37,012 nucleotides of DNA from Candidatus Poseidoniaceae archaeon (GTDB lineage Archaea; Thermoplasmatota; Poseidoniia; Poseidoniales; Poseidoniaceae). Position numbers and translations under genes: made by a program. The stretch lies in contig JAPKFC010000011.1 of assembly GCA_028821785.1 (NCBI GenBank), positions 1 through 37,012 on the forward strand, read 5' to 3'. The number at the start of each line of letters is the position of its first letter. Positions within the stretch are counted from its first letter, which is position 1. This document shows positions 26,101-31,218 of this stretch, one piece after another. The notes under the pieces were generated by a model. That model did no database searches, had not been told where the DNA came from, and was given only the letters and a program-made list of their open reading frames with translations.

Positions 26101-27686
26101 GGGAAATCGAGTCCACAGACCAGTGTGTTTACGGTAACTACTTCGATGCTACCATCGTTGGTGACGACTTAGTCTTGGACCTTGTTGCAGATGCAACTAC
26201 TAACGGTTACGACTGGGAAGTTGACTACTTGAACGAGAACGGTATCCACCAAATCGGACCAACTGGATCTGACTACTGTCAAATCCGTTTGGTATTGCGT
26301 GACACAGGTGCTGCACCATCGTATGTTCCTAATTACGATACAGCACTAATGCCTATTGCAGACTACCAGCAAGGTGTTGCTACGCAAGAGATTGGTATCC
26401 GTGTCGAAAGAGTACGTGAGCTTGTTGCTGATTACGGATTCAGTGAAGACACTGGATTCTCCTTCAATGGAGTTAACAACATCATGACTGGAACATATGT
26501 CCCAGTTTCTGTTGATGTTACTGCTGGCGGAGATGAAGGTCCTTACACCTATGACCACATGTTGGCGATTACCTACCACACAGACGGTCACTCTGAAATC
26601 GAGCAAACACGTTACTACGCTGTACCAGCATATGGATCATCAGTTAAGATTACTGAAGATGTCTATATCACAAAGGATACAACAAACGTTTGGGTCGAGA
26701 TGGATGTCAAGACCTGTTTGGCAAACCCTTGTGACGTACTAGTATCTGCTACTGACCGGTTCCAGACCGATAGCCCTGCTTCCCACCGTTCTAACAACCA
26801 AGGACAACAAGGAGCAGATTGGTCTAAGCCTGGACAATACGGTAGCAATGCTACACAGACTTCAGAACGCCGACCTCTACTTGAAGACAGCAATTGGTGT
26901 AACAACATGATGTCCAGTCTAAGCACTGCGGCAACATGTGCACACGCTAACCAGCCATCTTCAGCCTTTGAGGCAAGCGGACAGGATCTACCAGTTGTAG
27001 TCGGTACAATCGGCGCAGGTGCAGTTCCATCCTTCGCTCCTAGCATTATTGCTGTGAGCCTTGCTGGTGTCTTCGTCGGTGCTCTTGCACTGTCTGGACG
27101 CCGTGAAGAGGACGAGGAAGCAATGGAAGAGTCTATCGTAGACGATGAACGTGCAGTATCCCCTGTTATCGCAACCATTCTAATGGTCGCTATCACAGTG
27201 GTTCTGTCCGGTGTCATTTACGTGTGGGCTTCAAGCCTCGCTGAAACTGATGTCAAAGGTGTCCCAAGAGTCACCTTCGACATTGAGGATATCAACGGTG
27301 CAGATGCAGACCAAGGTCACTGGAGAATCTCAGTGACACAATCTGAAACTGATTTGGCTACCCAAGCTGTTGAAGTCCGTGTGTTCTATGTGGATGCAAG
27401 TGGGTCTCCTCAGACCTACACTGCTAATTTGGCTGATACAAACGATGTTTACGGATTCAACCCTGCAAACAGTGACGCTTTCGTCACATTCGTTGACCAA
27501 GTGAACAAGGAAGGAACCAAGTCGGTTTCTACCTTCAACACTGGCGATGAAGTCTACGTACGAACCCATGCACCAGATGGTACACCTTTGACCGATGTCA
27601 CGATCACCATGTCATATGCTCCGGCAAATGCACAAGGTGCTCTACTCCGCTCCTGGAGCGGACTGGCATACGACCTCAAGGCTTGA
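14127..27686 (+). CDS. Giant secreted surface protein (4519 aa): Rhs/DNRLRE-type N-terminus, beta-helix repeats, CBM9/DOMON-like and cadherin-like domains, C-terminal TM, and an in-frame type IV pilin domain
   Basis: Uninterrupted 13.56-kb ORF; SD-like GAGGTGA at 14113-14119; N-terminal hydrophobic segment; FPLAIDPTI followed by a DNRLRE-like segment; NosD-like SGNTFND/TDNTFNS repeats; VENVNDAPVI and VSPVNDAPVI cadherin-like linkers; C-terminal RAVSPVIATILMVAITVVLSGVIYVWAS. Confidence 0.9.
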   Translation: MLGTKKTTQKSVLGGIGMALLLCLLMALMPMSGFVTNDADETNFVNADEESKDYFKLPETIEDTDYEYDQALELKGMRDQMTKAYITEDGNIAQLVASEPINYLQDDGVWDEIDLNVVATANGWEVTKNTYTAEFAAEVAGGVRVQVNQFVDPIYTGINPTVVTLDETGEAPQPLMVAPSNEGPTVGGNVIRYPIAEGYDLDYTVESTQLKQNLVIRERPVLQPNAAWLGLSEAVQLPLGYSLYIGDTLLGEEITQTQEALQVRHTETGELLAEFPVPMVVEEGAEEPYVATYFVQSYGSLIILTTAVDTDWLLSEDRVFPLAIDPTIKVTSSTGGYCYVYYANCYTSAYRYTYRYYAQFRYNPWHKYVFNSNHALPTGATVDSIKWKQYVSYAYGSSSTQSMSAMVLEACGTDAKYNHAITSASCSGALAAGNIQQNYGGTTARKMVSSMGNSAIVDTYAQGTGWKTADICTTATTCSSGTAAGYITSAQTNSGTIGMSARMTSSIYTYTYAYAGGSSNSYIEIVYSGGSDTDAPTSDFAPYSGITSYAEGARTFFTTLSDMAGVDTTSANGPTLYYSMNNGTWSSVSATSIGTCSSTSSSCRFKATTPSVDAGDYLEYYWKFQDLNAGSNGANVGYDPALTGSQTTPTPYYFAVEDVADAGTDQKMTVSTTDVSGGGYNYPNVLDRQMTYYDGSDEYIFEFDTTSCGTGTQSCFYTPSYYFYANWLTQWTTAPATGYNGMGGTRSGLDQLHKDDGGYLTISAKNGPQYSLIMLYDSSSNSWAMVGLGDKATSSTSLEINDPLSGGTAATKSNGYGYNIAYKIAIPGGITGSFGKFNFNATGSTTSANMLCVTDNGAYYFYRTYSGTGGCSSAYYYFGAYNSITNYKWSGFAMSVGYYGQQASTGTVTYKVGLVAPQPDTFSPTMDHSALADSHSKDRTVAVTITDAGDPPSGLNVSTTTGVGPTLYYRAVGATTWSSIGLTQQSGKTRAQCAGVGCTWSADIPTLERGDEVEYYMTAQDTSTASSGVNTVTSSTNTFEVGDPNKMLIIEWRDMGYTTSYLCTYQVVMYDVTNEIEFKYDTGCGVYYDYMTTGYQDSTRTKGENLRTGTGSYQAGANIFSNNYRISTSATSYGHENFDLGIKHLTNAQAAIIGSSNGNPSAYNCAYQFNNNKAKCAANIDIPEGFAFEYFGTEFNGSDSNDRIHISRHGIMQLINSGSTSTYRTMGSYYSVPGELPSNNYYAKSNTLAPNWGGYGSYYCYKNTAYDCGVYYREMPFEGKGTDIESDITVDTNWDIADSPIRINPSNDYLSISANLQIEPGVVIQVAAGKGISFDGACDSFTATGNVTNHILFEGQAGSTWAGLAFTNSCSTGTDDRHQFSYVDMANTSDAAIAAGSRHGTAATPSSNANVGNFSMNHMTFKNVASAFEHGSGQGTVVTMSDFSVEGSATANTACFNFAEDTVATLTEGTMKDCNTAGTSWGGAIVIADGASTGSTGGSLFLENTTITNSYVNLIDVDLSMVTVSNVTANTASGQTGSAIVSSAGAGSEVVLFNFDADGYDSASINAIGLIHINNVDLGTANLAMTPGGSSSTAAGPSGANAVIDMLTAGDIQMNRMHPSIFTDVNAGDVGIYGNAITTDVLDLANFIVGAWQLTGCGWNVNMAGINADLVYSSCSSSAAPNTLVVSDGTITHTNSVTSALYARNTKMTVGETAIGSTTAGTGTIYLAKASTNAQISLIDVTQNGNDCADNSGDTSNCDWDAASSATIYFGGTAQASTYRMALVNLVPTQIWKSGHTVAASVVDSSGSELFEVGSHLTDMNGAATIWVVTGDSNGNTYSDHNIRAFGPAGQNETMHTDAWYPSSGDYNIGSSIDLLLEPAPVDFDQAGMDCAWMALNATLSVMQTSPGVYEFDSTPMTISADLHLDGCTIKLLGSVMKVKSSATSSPVLSLSNGGKLIVTISGDTGAVGSLQAMTSTYGLHLDLQDGGSLEIDGGIVRDVAQDATTNSAILVGDGATLTMMNSATIFGASASADDMATVKVDGGTINVDDSSIINTGNTGTALWVEQSGGNINNIIVKNGAVGIQAYNGAPQIDGFTSTDNTIGVDVYGGMSLPTIYRSTLLSGKATGWETYGIDLSTYLGTGDYLQVGANSIYAGGNAHPLYNYATSKYYMMTDRYNVELEDDAGNSWNVTQSDDLGYYPYSSADPASGVGYAAAYDGGTGGVPSYNCNYYGYSYGPNAPTTQDGYMYYLWYYWPGGPQTNPGYPSYYDYPAQFGFDWENIEDVTPTGNAAYYPYHYWGYYYTSYHGGAAGTTFAPPEGYNGLFGNYNICLDYAYSYYMDAGEGARLTYPIVDISASNITKVTLWMDVLHNRADNYQDRLDFVARSGNDPAELGNYVRESGTALFKDGTITGADTGIEVGGAFAAAHFENVDVTSPVNAGMEIVGQTAASSTGFAVTGGTYGVLAGTSASGSIDLLDLDLNGQTSAGIYYVKDITGDLSGDITNSAGPAFKYGPLSHRDISFDSVAIESNAIGVETAGTGDITMQDVTMLNTVDVSITGTSDVDFIEGTIDVNSVSVTGTGLFTRMRELAVTLTADSNVVPGATVNLLDASGQAAGTGTTDSNGQVAGLTFTTATVDNGGVVIPSLSGYEISTVAKVAYYYTSSTNNLMDFRYAFESATLTDTSGNSETVALVDQITDRVCYGFSSPSYTMVAQCSGYLNTAGSRNVDTDGDGVNDGKEYGYYGGIATDMSNKTLMIDVPFMYINGGSDYDFNNTQILATGGYTYYDTQRWYPKAPYGSTFTMHDGAMYSMMVNPDTGSPMGIELGYYYYALNLNIDNSILTGMATIATSNGYNYAFGNYNWEVEEVSITNSVITHFRGYTTLNNAVSWNDMCIALGGGDGGVISGNTFNDCAVGVILQRSPYYSYHTADYFGADNLTVSGNTFNDGGEIADVWIYTNAYADDAVITDNTFNSDGSRGSAVAVYNGNNKRIEISDNTINGANDGIYVRNVADFTIDNNTIYGVGDSSEPGINVRQGQGDVTNNTLIDADGGLVLNSMSQPPAPSSSLCTIRSYDYSYTKSCTFTLASGKTLAIDLETDSWGGEVGLEITKPDGTKDTWSAGSFSSLTGYTPLVTYTAAGSYTVKVTDTYGDGGTNMYALESSGGAGYSGPDISGNIISLSAGRISPNAVGITAMDCSSVEINSAGNSITLSDNAIVIENCDFNDDGSVLAGDGSSLTNGINSADGVNTVSLSGTTVSGYDTGVEMPSGTLNLMGDASISGATYGVHAMSTTVTAINAAVDGGTAGTGLYVEDSSDVWVYPLDASGDIGVHIVNSPFRWDGGTVDATTALKVDESVGTVENMTWSSSTQIDAGSNAYITSIGNSLDASKLMVHSTATIDEANLFSMASTHLTATPTNEVSLLIQSTDGTRASYVSTSFQPENMVVDGDDSDWNGGNALNPSGYAMPGVMSGDGTNDMSMTYIEGDNLYFGLTGEDLTNSDLLIYISTDGSGSTTGYNGMGGAHTLPVPANYVLWADSDSSYDLYSYGFLGWGPTSLSQDAIAVDFSGDFAEISIPFSRMGGTPSQIDVVAIVQGESTADVSTVHPTQAINSANTLQSFSDYITVELTHDDLLTGVIADEVLVYRTYKGSNTPSVAKDYDVMVKTSADCAYDWAVSEDVSMAANVNLVLDMERACPVIGTSLADITVNEDSGAYTFSLTNMADDVQDDESTMSWTSADSNLVAHDNVLVDWNQNGHQVTITPLDNQFGTMTYSFEVTDSNGLTDSKNISFAVENVNDAPVICNVEENDCMPLFSEDVSFNNILPEGFGSHIKSLGDVSNATRSYVRDMANEQSPTRQVYTWGASVPTTCIAFSAEVNTINELVLTENTNNELGGTCTVTLTLSDDGAENQAASDFDVEFSVSPVNDAPVILNWNASMTDDEGRTVSVNPDNGSVNTVPWKLSVMEDDTSAENLTFSLASMKDDIDHNDADLTWEIESTDQCVYGNYFDATIVGDDLVLDLVADATTNGYDWEVDYLNENGIHQIGPTGSDYCQIRLVLRDTGAAPSYVPNYDTALMPIADYQQGVATQEIGIRVERVRELVADYGFSEDTGFSFNGVNNIMTGTYVPVSVDVTAGGDEGPYTYDHMLAITYHTDGHSEIEQTRYYAVPAYGSSVKITEDVYITKDTTNVWVEMDVKTCLANPCDVLVSATDRFQTDSPASHRSNNQGQQGADWSKPGQYGSNATQTSERRPLLEDSNWCNNMMSSLSTAATCAHANQPSSAFEASGQDLPVVVGTIGAGAVPSFAPSIIAVSLAGVFVGALALSGRREEDEEAMEESIVDDERAVSPVIATILMVAITVVLSGVIYVWASSLAETDVKGVPRVTFDIEDINGADADQGHWRISVTQSETDLATQAVEVRVFYVDASGSPQTYTANLADTNDVYGFNPANSDAFVTFVDQVNKEGTKSVSTFNTGDEVYVRTHAPDGTPLTDVTITMSYAPANAQGALLRSWSGLAYDLKA
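18000..23300 (+). other. Right-handed parallel beta-helix / NosD-like portion of the giant protein (approximate bounds)
   Basis: Repeated short beta-helix-like strings such as VISGNTFNDCAVGVIL, LTVSGNTFNDGGE, AVITDNTFNSDGS, IEISDNTINGANDGIYVRN, FTIDNNTIYGVGDS. Interrupted by the Tyr-rich segment. Confidence 0.65.
22308..22346 (+). other. Putative calcium-binding DxDxDG loop in the giant protein
   Basis: Encodes VDTDGDGVNDGKE, an EF-hand/thrombospondin type 3-like acidic loop. Confidence 0.6.
24450..24960 (+). other. CBM9/DOMON-like domain within the giant protein (approximate bounds)
   Basis: MVVDGDDSDWNGGNAL...DMSMTYIEGDNLYFGLTGEDL...DLLIYISTDG...FAEISIPFSRMG, the 'DGDxxDW' pattern of this fold. 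Confidence 0.5.
27123..27686 (+). other. Archaeal type IV pilin module (187 aa) at the C-terminus of the giant ORF, with candidate internal ATG start
   Basis: In-frame ATG at 27123 gives MEESIVDDERAVSPVIATILMVAITVVLSGVIYVWASSLAETDVKG..., the classic archaeal pilin/archaellin-like N-terminus; predicted prepilin-peptidase cleavage after Ala at 27153-27155. Confidence 0.85.
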
Positions 27687-27711
27687 ACTTAGGTAAGTGA
27701 AACGATGCATT

Positions 27712-27750
27712 AGGGCTGGGGGGCTGCGGCCCTCTACCCTTTTGTTTTTC
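27712..27750 (+). terminator. Hairpin H3 with C(UGCG)G tetraloop followed by T-tract (terminator-like)
   Basis: agggctggggggc-tgcg-gccctctaccct, 12 pairs with one bulged C and two G-U, then tttgtttttc. Confidence 0.75.
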
Positions 27751-27758
27751 GAGAAAAC

Positions 27759-27779
27759 ACCGTACTCTGCGGAGACGGT
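27759..27779 (+). other. RNA hairpin H4: 8 pairs, one bulged A, C(UGCG)G tetraloop
   Basis: accgt-a-ctc-tgcg-gag-acggt. Confidence 0.6.
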
Positions 27780-27795
27780 ATAGTAAATGCGAACG

Positions 27796-27828
27796 CTGGG
27801 CGGGGTTCTTTGAACCTCCCCAGTTTTT
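27796..27828 (+). terminator. Hairpin H5 followed by T-tract (terminator-like)
   Basis: ctggg-c-ggggttc-ttt-gaacctc-cccag, 12 pairs with one bulged C and one G-U, then ttttt. Confidence 0.75.
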
Positions 27829-27924
27829 CGCTTCCTTTTTTTCTTCAGTAACTTGAGCAGTGTTATTTGCAAATGTTGCGAAGCCTTTCAAGCAAGACCC
27901 CTCCAGTATGTATTGGGGAGCCTC

Positions 27925-28617
27925 ATGCCTACAAGTCCTAGCAATTCAGTTCAGGGTAAATTACCCGCCTGTGTTGTTTTTGATTGTGATGGCGTCTTGG
28001 TTGATGCAGTTTCTTCATGGAGAACTCTGCATGACCATTTTGGTACAGATAACGTGGTAAACTTACAACGTTTCATCAATGGGGAATTGAGCGATGTTGA
28101 ATTCATGCGCTCTGATATACAATTATGGAAAAACATCCAAGATCCAATCTTCAAGGATGATTTATTCCGAGCTTATTCTGGTGTGAAGTTGATGCCAGGT
28201 GCAAGAGAACTTGTTGCTGATTTGAAGGAGAAGGGTGTTTATGTGGCTATTGTGTCTGCAGGTGTAGACCTTTTTGTTTCAACAATTGCATCAATGCTAA
28301 AGGTTGATGATTGGATTGCTAATGGTTTTGAATTTGCTGAAGATGATTCTTTGAAGAATGAGGGTATTTGTCGATTGCATGCAGGGGGCAAGGGAGCCAT
28401 TATCAAGAAATTGTGCGATTTGAATAATATCACTTCATCCGATGTAGTTTCAGTTGGTGATTCAGAAATGGATTTGAGTATGCACATTGAAGGTAGTACT
28501 TTCATCGGTTTCAATCCATCAAGAGATTCTTCACTAATGGCTTTTGAAAAAGCAGGTGTGGAAATAGTCATCGCTAAAGATTTGAGTTTGCTAAGACCAC
28601 TGTTAGGTCTAGAGTAG
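27925..28617 (+). CDS. HAD-superfamily phosphatase (phosphoserine phosphatase-like)
   Basis: VFDCDGVLVDAVSSW motif I, VAIVSAGVD motif II, SVGDSEMDLSMH motif IV. The listed ORF begins at a TTG (27853) inside the upstream intergenic region; the ATG at 27925 is more likely. Confidence 0.82.
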   Translation: MPTSPSNSVQGKLPACVVFDCDGVLVDAVSSWRTLHDHFGTDNVVNLQRFINGELSDVEFMRSDIQLWKNIQDPIFKDDLFRAYSGVKLMPGARELVADLKEKGVYVAIVSAGVDLFVSTIASMLKVDDWIANGFEFAEDDSLKNEGICRLHAGGKGAIIKKLCDLNNITSSDVVSVGDSEMDLSMHIEGSTFIGFNPSRDSSLMAFEKAGVEIVIAKDLSLLRPLLGLE

Positions 28618-28627
28618 TTTCACTACT

Positions 28628-30268
28628 TCATGCAAATGGAATTGCAGTAGTAGCATGGCTCTTAAGATTGACAATTGTCAAAATACATGGCTTTGGTTGG
28701 AAACCAAGCATTCTTTGGTATGAGGTTTGATCTTGCCATGTACTTGAGCAAATCAATGTCGTACCCTTGAAATCAATGCAAGCATGACCATGAACGTGAC
28801 CAGTAACGAAAATATCCGGTACTTCATTGATTACCAGCCCATCTTCTGGTTCAGGTGAAAGCGGAGTCTTACCGCCCCATTGTGGTGCAAGGTGCCTTCT
28901 TCTCAGCATTTGGCGCATTGCTTCAACAGGATCTGAATAAGTTACAGTTCTCAATCCTGCTACGAAATCGTCAATTGATTTACCATGATATGATAATAGT
29001 CGAACACCGTTCAAAGAAAAATCACAAGGGTTACCAACAAATGTTGTGGAATTATAATCCTGTTGAATATCCTTCTCAAATGTTGGCTGCGGTTCTGCTG
29101 GACGAACTGCATCATGGTTACCTGGCAACATTACACATTCGACCCAGTCTGGCAATAATTCCAACAGTCTAGCGAATTCTGTGTATTGGCCGTACAAATC
29201 AGGTATAGCCAATTCCTTATCCTGTCCAGGATATATTCCAACTCCATCGACACAATCACCTGATAAAATGAGATACTTAATTGTCTTTGCAAGTGGGTCG
29301 GTATGGAACCATCTTACCATCTTGTGCCATTGAGCTTCCAAAAATGTCTTTGAACCAACATGGATATCTGAAATGAATGCTACGCTAACCCCATGTTCTG
29401 AACTAGCCTTCTGATGTTTTGGTTTTAGTGGGAAATATAAATCTGAGACATAAAAAATATCTCCAGTTTGACTAAAGGAACCAGAAACGCCCAATACGTC
29501 ATCTGGCATCAATCCCGATTCAAGAATCATCTCCTGCGCTCTATCTCTATCATCTCCTTGACGCTTGGTTAGAAGGCATGTCATTTCACCAGTTTCATCT
29601 TCAATGCCCCACATCAAATGGCCATTTTTCGTATAGCGTGGTGCGTTTACCAAACCTATCGCTACTGCTGTATTTCCGTATCCTTGATAACGAGAATATT
29701 CGGTTTGTAAGCGAGCAATTTCCTGTGGTGGTTTCGGTAGGTTTGAATTTCTAATAATCATTTTTCTAATTTTTTCTAGTCGGTCTGAAAAACATGAATT
29801 TATATCAGACATTTTGCCTTCAGTAACCGATTTTCCTGTGATATCATAATGAACTTTGATGTCTTGAGGAGCATCACTTGCGTTTTCGCTAAAGTCATCT
29901 ACGCTCCAGTCAGGAAGATTATTACGGAAACGAACATCAAATGGTTCATGTTGAGCAATCGGTGCAATAGTTCTCCCCAATTCGTCTGCAGAATTATTGG
30001 CTATAACCTCGGTTGGGGCAGTTGTTACTACTGGAATTGTAATTTCTTGTTCAACTGTCGCTTGCTTGCTATTTGCCGAACTATGAGCGGAGACCATTTT
30101 ATCCAAAATATCTTGAGTTAATAATCCAGAACTGAAACCGATTTCTTGGGCGTATGAAAATACAGCATACGGGTCTTCAAGTTCTTGAACCGCCTGCTTC
30201 ATTGATTTCAATAACATTATTTTACGGCTGGCCAAATGCTGCCAGATATCTACTGCATCGCCACCCAT
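28628..30268 (-). CDS. polB: DNA polymerase II (PolD) small subunit DP1
   Basis: 546 aa; calcineurin-like phosphoesterase core VAFISDIHVGSKTF, LSGDCVDGVG, VMLPGNHDAVRPAEPQP, VTGHVHGH; OB-fold region upstream. Confidence 0.93.
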   Translation of the reverse strand: MGGDAVDIWQHLASRKIMLLKSMKQAVQELEDPYAVFSYAQEIGFSSGLLTQDILDKMVSAHSSANSKQATVEQEITIPVVTTAPTEVIANNSADELGRTIAPIAQHEPFDVRFRNNLPDWSVDDFSENASDAPQDIKVHYDITGKSVTEGKMSDINSCFSDRLEKIRKMIIRNSNLPKPPQEIARLQTEYSRYQGYGNTAVAIGLVNAPRYTKNGHLMWGIEDETGEMTCLLTKRQGDDRDRAQEMILESGLMPDDVLGVSGSFSQTGDIFYVSDLYFPLKPKHQKASSEHGVSVAFISDIHVGSKTFLEAQWHKMVRWFHTDPLAKTIKYLILSGDCVDGVGIYPGQDKELAIPDLYGQYTEFARLLELLPDWVECVMLPGNHDAVRPAEPQPTFEKDIQQDYNSTTFVGNPCDFSLNGVRLLSYHGKSIDDFVAGLRTVTYSDPVEAMRQMLRRRHLAPQWGGKTPLSPEPEDGLVINEVPDIFVTGHVHGHACIDFKGTTLICSSTWQDQTSYQRMLGFQPKPCILTIVNLKSHATTAIPFA

Positions 30269-30347
30269 AATGTCTAAGGTGACAGAGGATGCACATAAGC
30301 AGTGCGACGAAATTGCTACGATTTACATTATCATAGAGTTAGTAATG

Positions 30348-31043
30348 TTATTCATTTTCCCAATGAACTTCATTGCTAATACTTTCCTTTGAATTAGGTC
30401 CCTTTCCCTCTCCAGACCAAGTGTCATCTTTCAATATTCCTTTTTCTCTTGCATCTTCTTCACGTTTTGATCGTTCTTCTTCGAATAATATTTTTGCATC
30501 CTTCTCAGCAGTTACTCTTGATTCTTCTTCTTCCCTTGCAATTTCAGCATTATCCATTGCTCTATCCCAATATTTAATCGCGGTTAACAATGCGAAATGA
30601 ACGAATGCGATTTTATTCTCGGCCCGATTTCCACCGATTTCAGTAATATCTGAATTGGCCCAACCATCCGATGCAATTCCCACATAAACGGTACCAATTT
30701 TTTTATTGGACCCGTCATTATTAGGTCCAGCAATTCCAGTGATTGAGATTGCAATACTTGCATTAGCATTAATGCGGGCGCCTTGAGCCATTTGGATTGC
30801 AACTTCAGCAGATACAGCCCCTCTCTTTTCCAAAGAACTCTCTTTTACACCGAGTTCCTTAATCTTAGCTTCATTGGAATATGTTACCCATGATTGCTGG
30901 AACCATTGACTTGCACCAGCAATGTCGGTAAACGCACTTGCAAGCAGCCCTCCGGTGCAGGATTCTGCCACTGTGATAGTGTGATTTCCTTCCTTAATAC
31001 GGCGAACTAATCTCGCTGCCGTCGCTTGGACATCCTCATCCAT
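30348..31043 (-). CDS. CinA C-terminal-domain family protein (nicotinamide-nucleotide amidase-like) with charged C-terminal extension
   Basis: VAESCTGGLLASAFTDIAGASQWFQQSWVTYSNEAK...GVSAEVA...SITGIAGPNNDGSNKKIGTVYVGI; tail EEEESRVTAEKDAKILFEEERSKREEDAREK. Confidence 0.88.
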   Translation of the reverse strand: MDEDVQATAARLVRRIKEGNHTITVAESCTGGLLASAFTDIAGASQWFQQSWVTYSNEAKIKELGVKESSLEKRGAVSAEVAIQMAQGARINANASIAISITGIAGPNNDGSNKKIGTVYVGIASDGWANSDITEIGGNRAENKIAFVHFALLTAIKYWDRAMDNAEIAREEEESRVTAEKDAKILFEEERSKREEDAREKGILKDDTWSGEGKGPNSKESISNEVHWENE

Positions 31044-31126
31044 ATATGCGAGGCTAGTGGTGACTAGTTTTGAGGTTAGTGGCGATGCGGTTAGTTGAAA
31101 TGCCCCTTGCCACAGCCTCGGAATAC

Positions 31127-31200
31127 GGGTTCGTGGTCTAGCTGGTTATGACAGCGCCTTTACACGGCGTTGATCGGGGGTTCGAATCCCCTCGAGCCCA
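31127..31200 (+). tRNA. tRNA-Val (anticodon UAC)
   Basis: GGGTTCG-TG-GTCTAGCTGGTTATGACA-GCGCC-TTTACAC-GGCGT-TGATC-GGGGG-TTCGAAT-CCCCT-CGAGCCC-A; loop TT-TAC-AC gives anticodon UAC; no intron, no encoded CCA. Confidence 0.93.
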
Positions 31201-31218
31201 CTTTTGATGATTAGTTCT

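Noticed and set aside
26663-27217. 184-aa antisense ORF opposite the pilin fusion junction
   Set aside because: Low-complexity Ser/Arg/Thr shadow translation of a strongly coding plus strand; no start context or recognisable motif.
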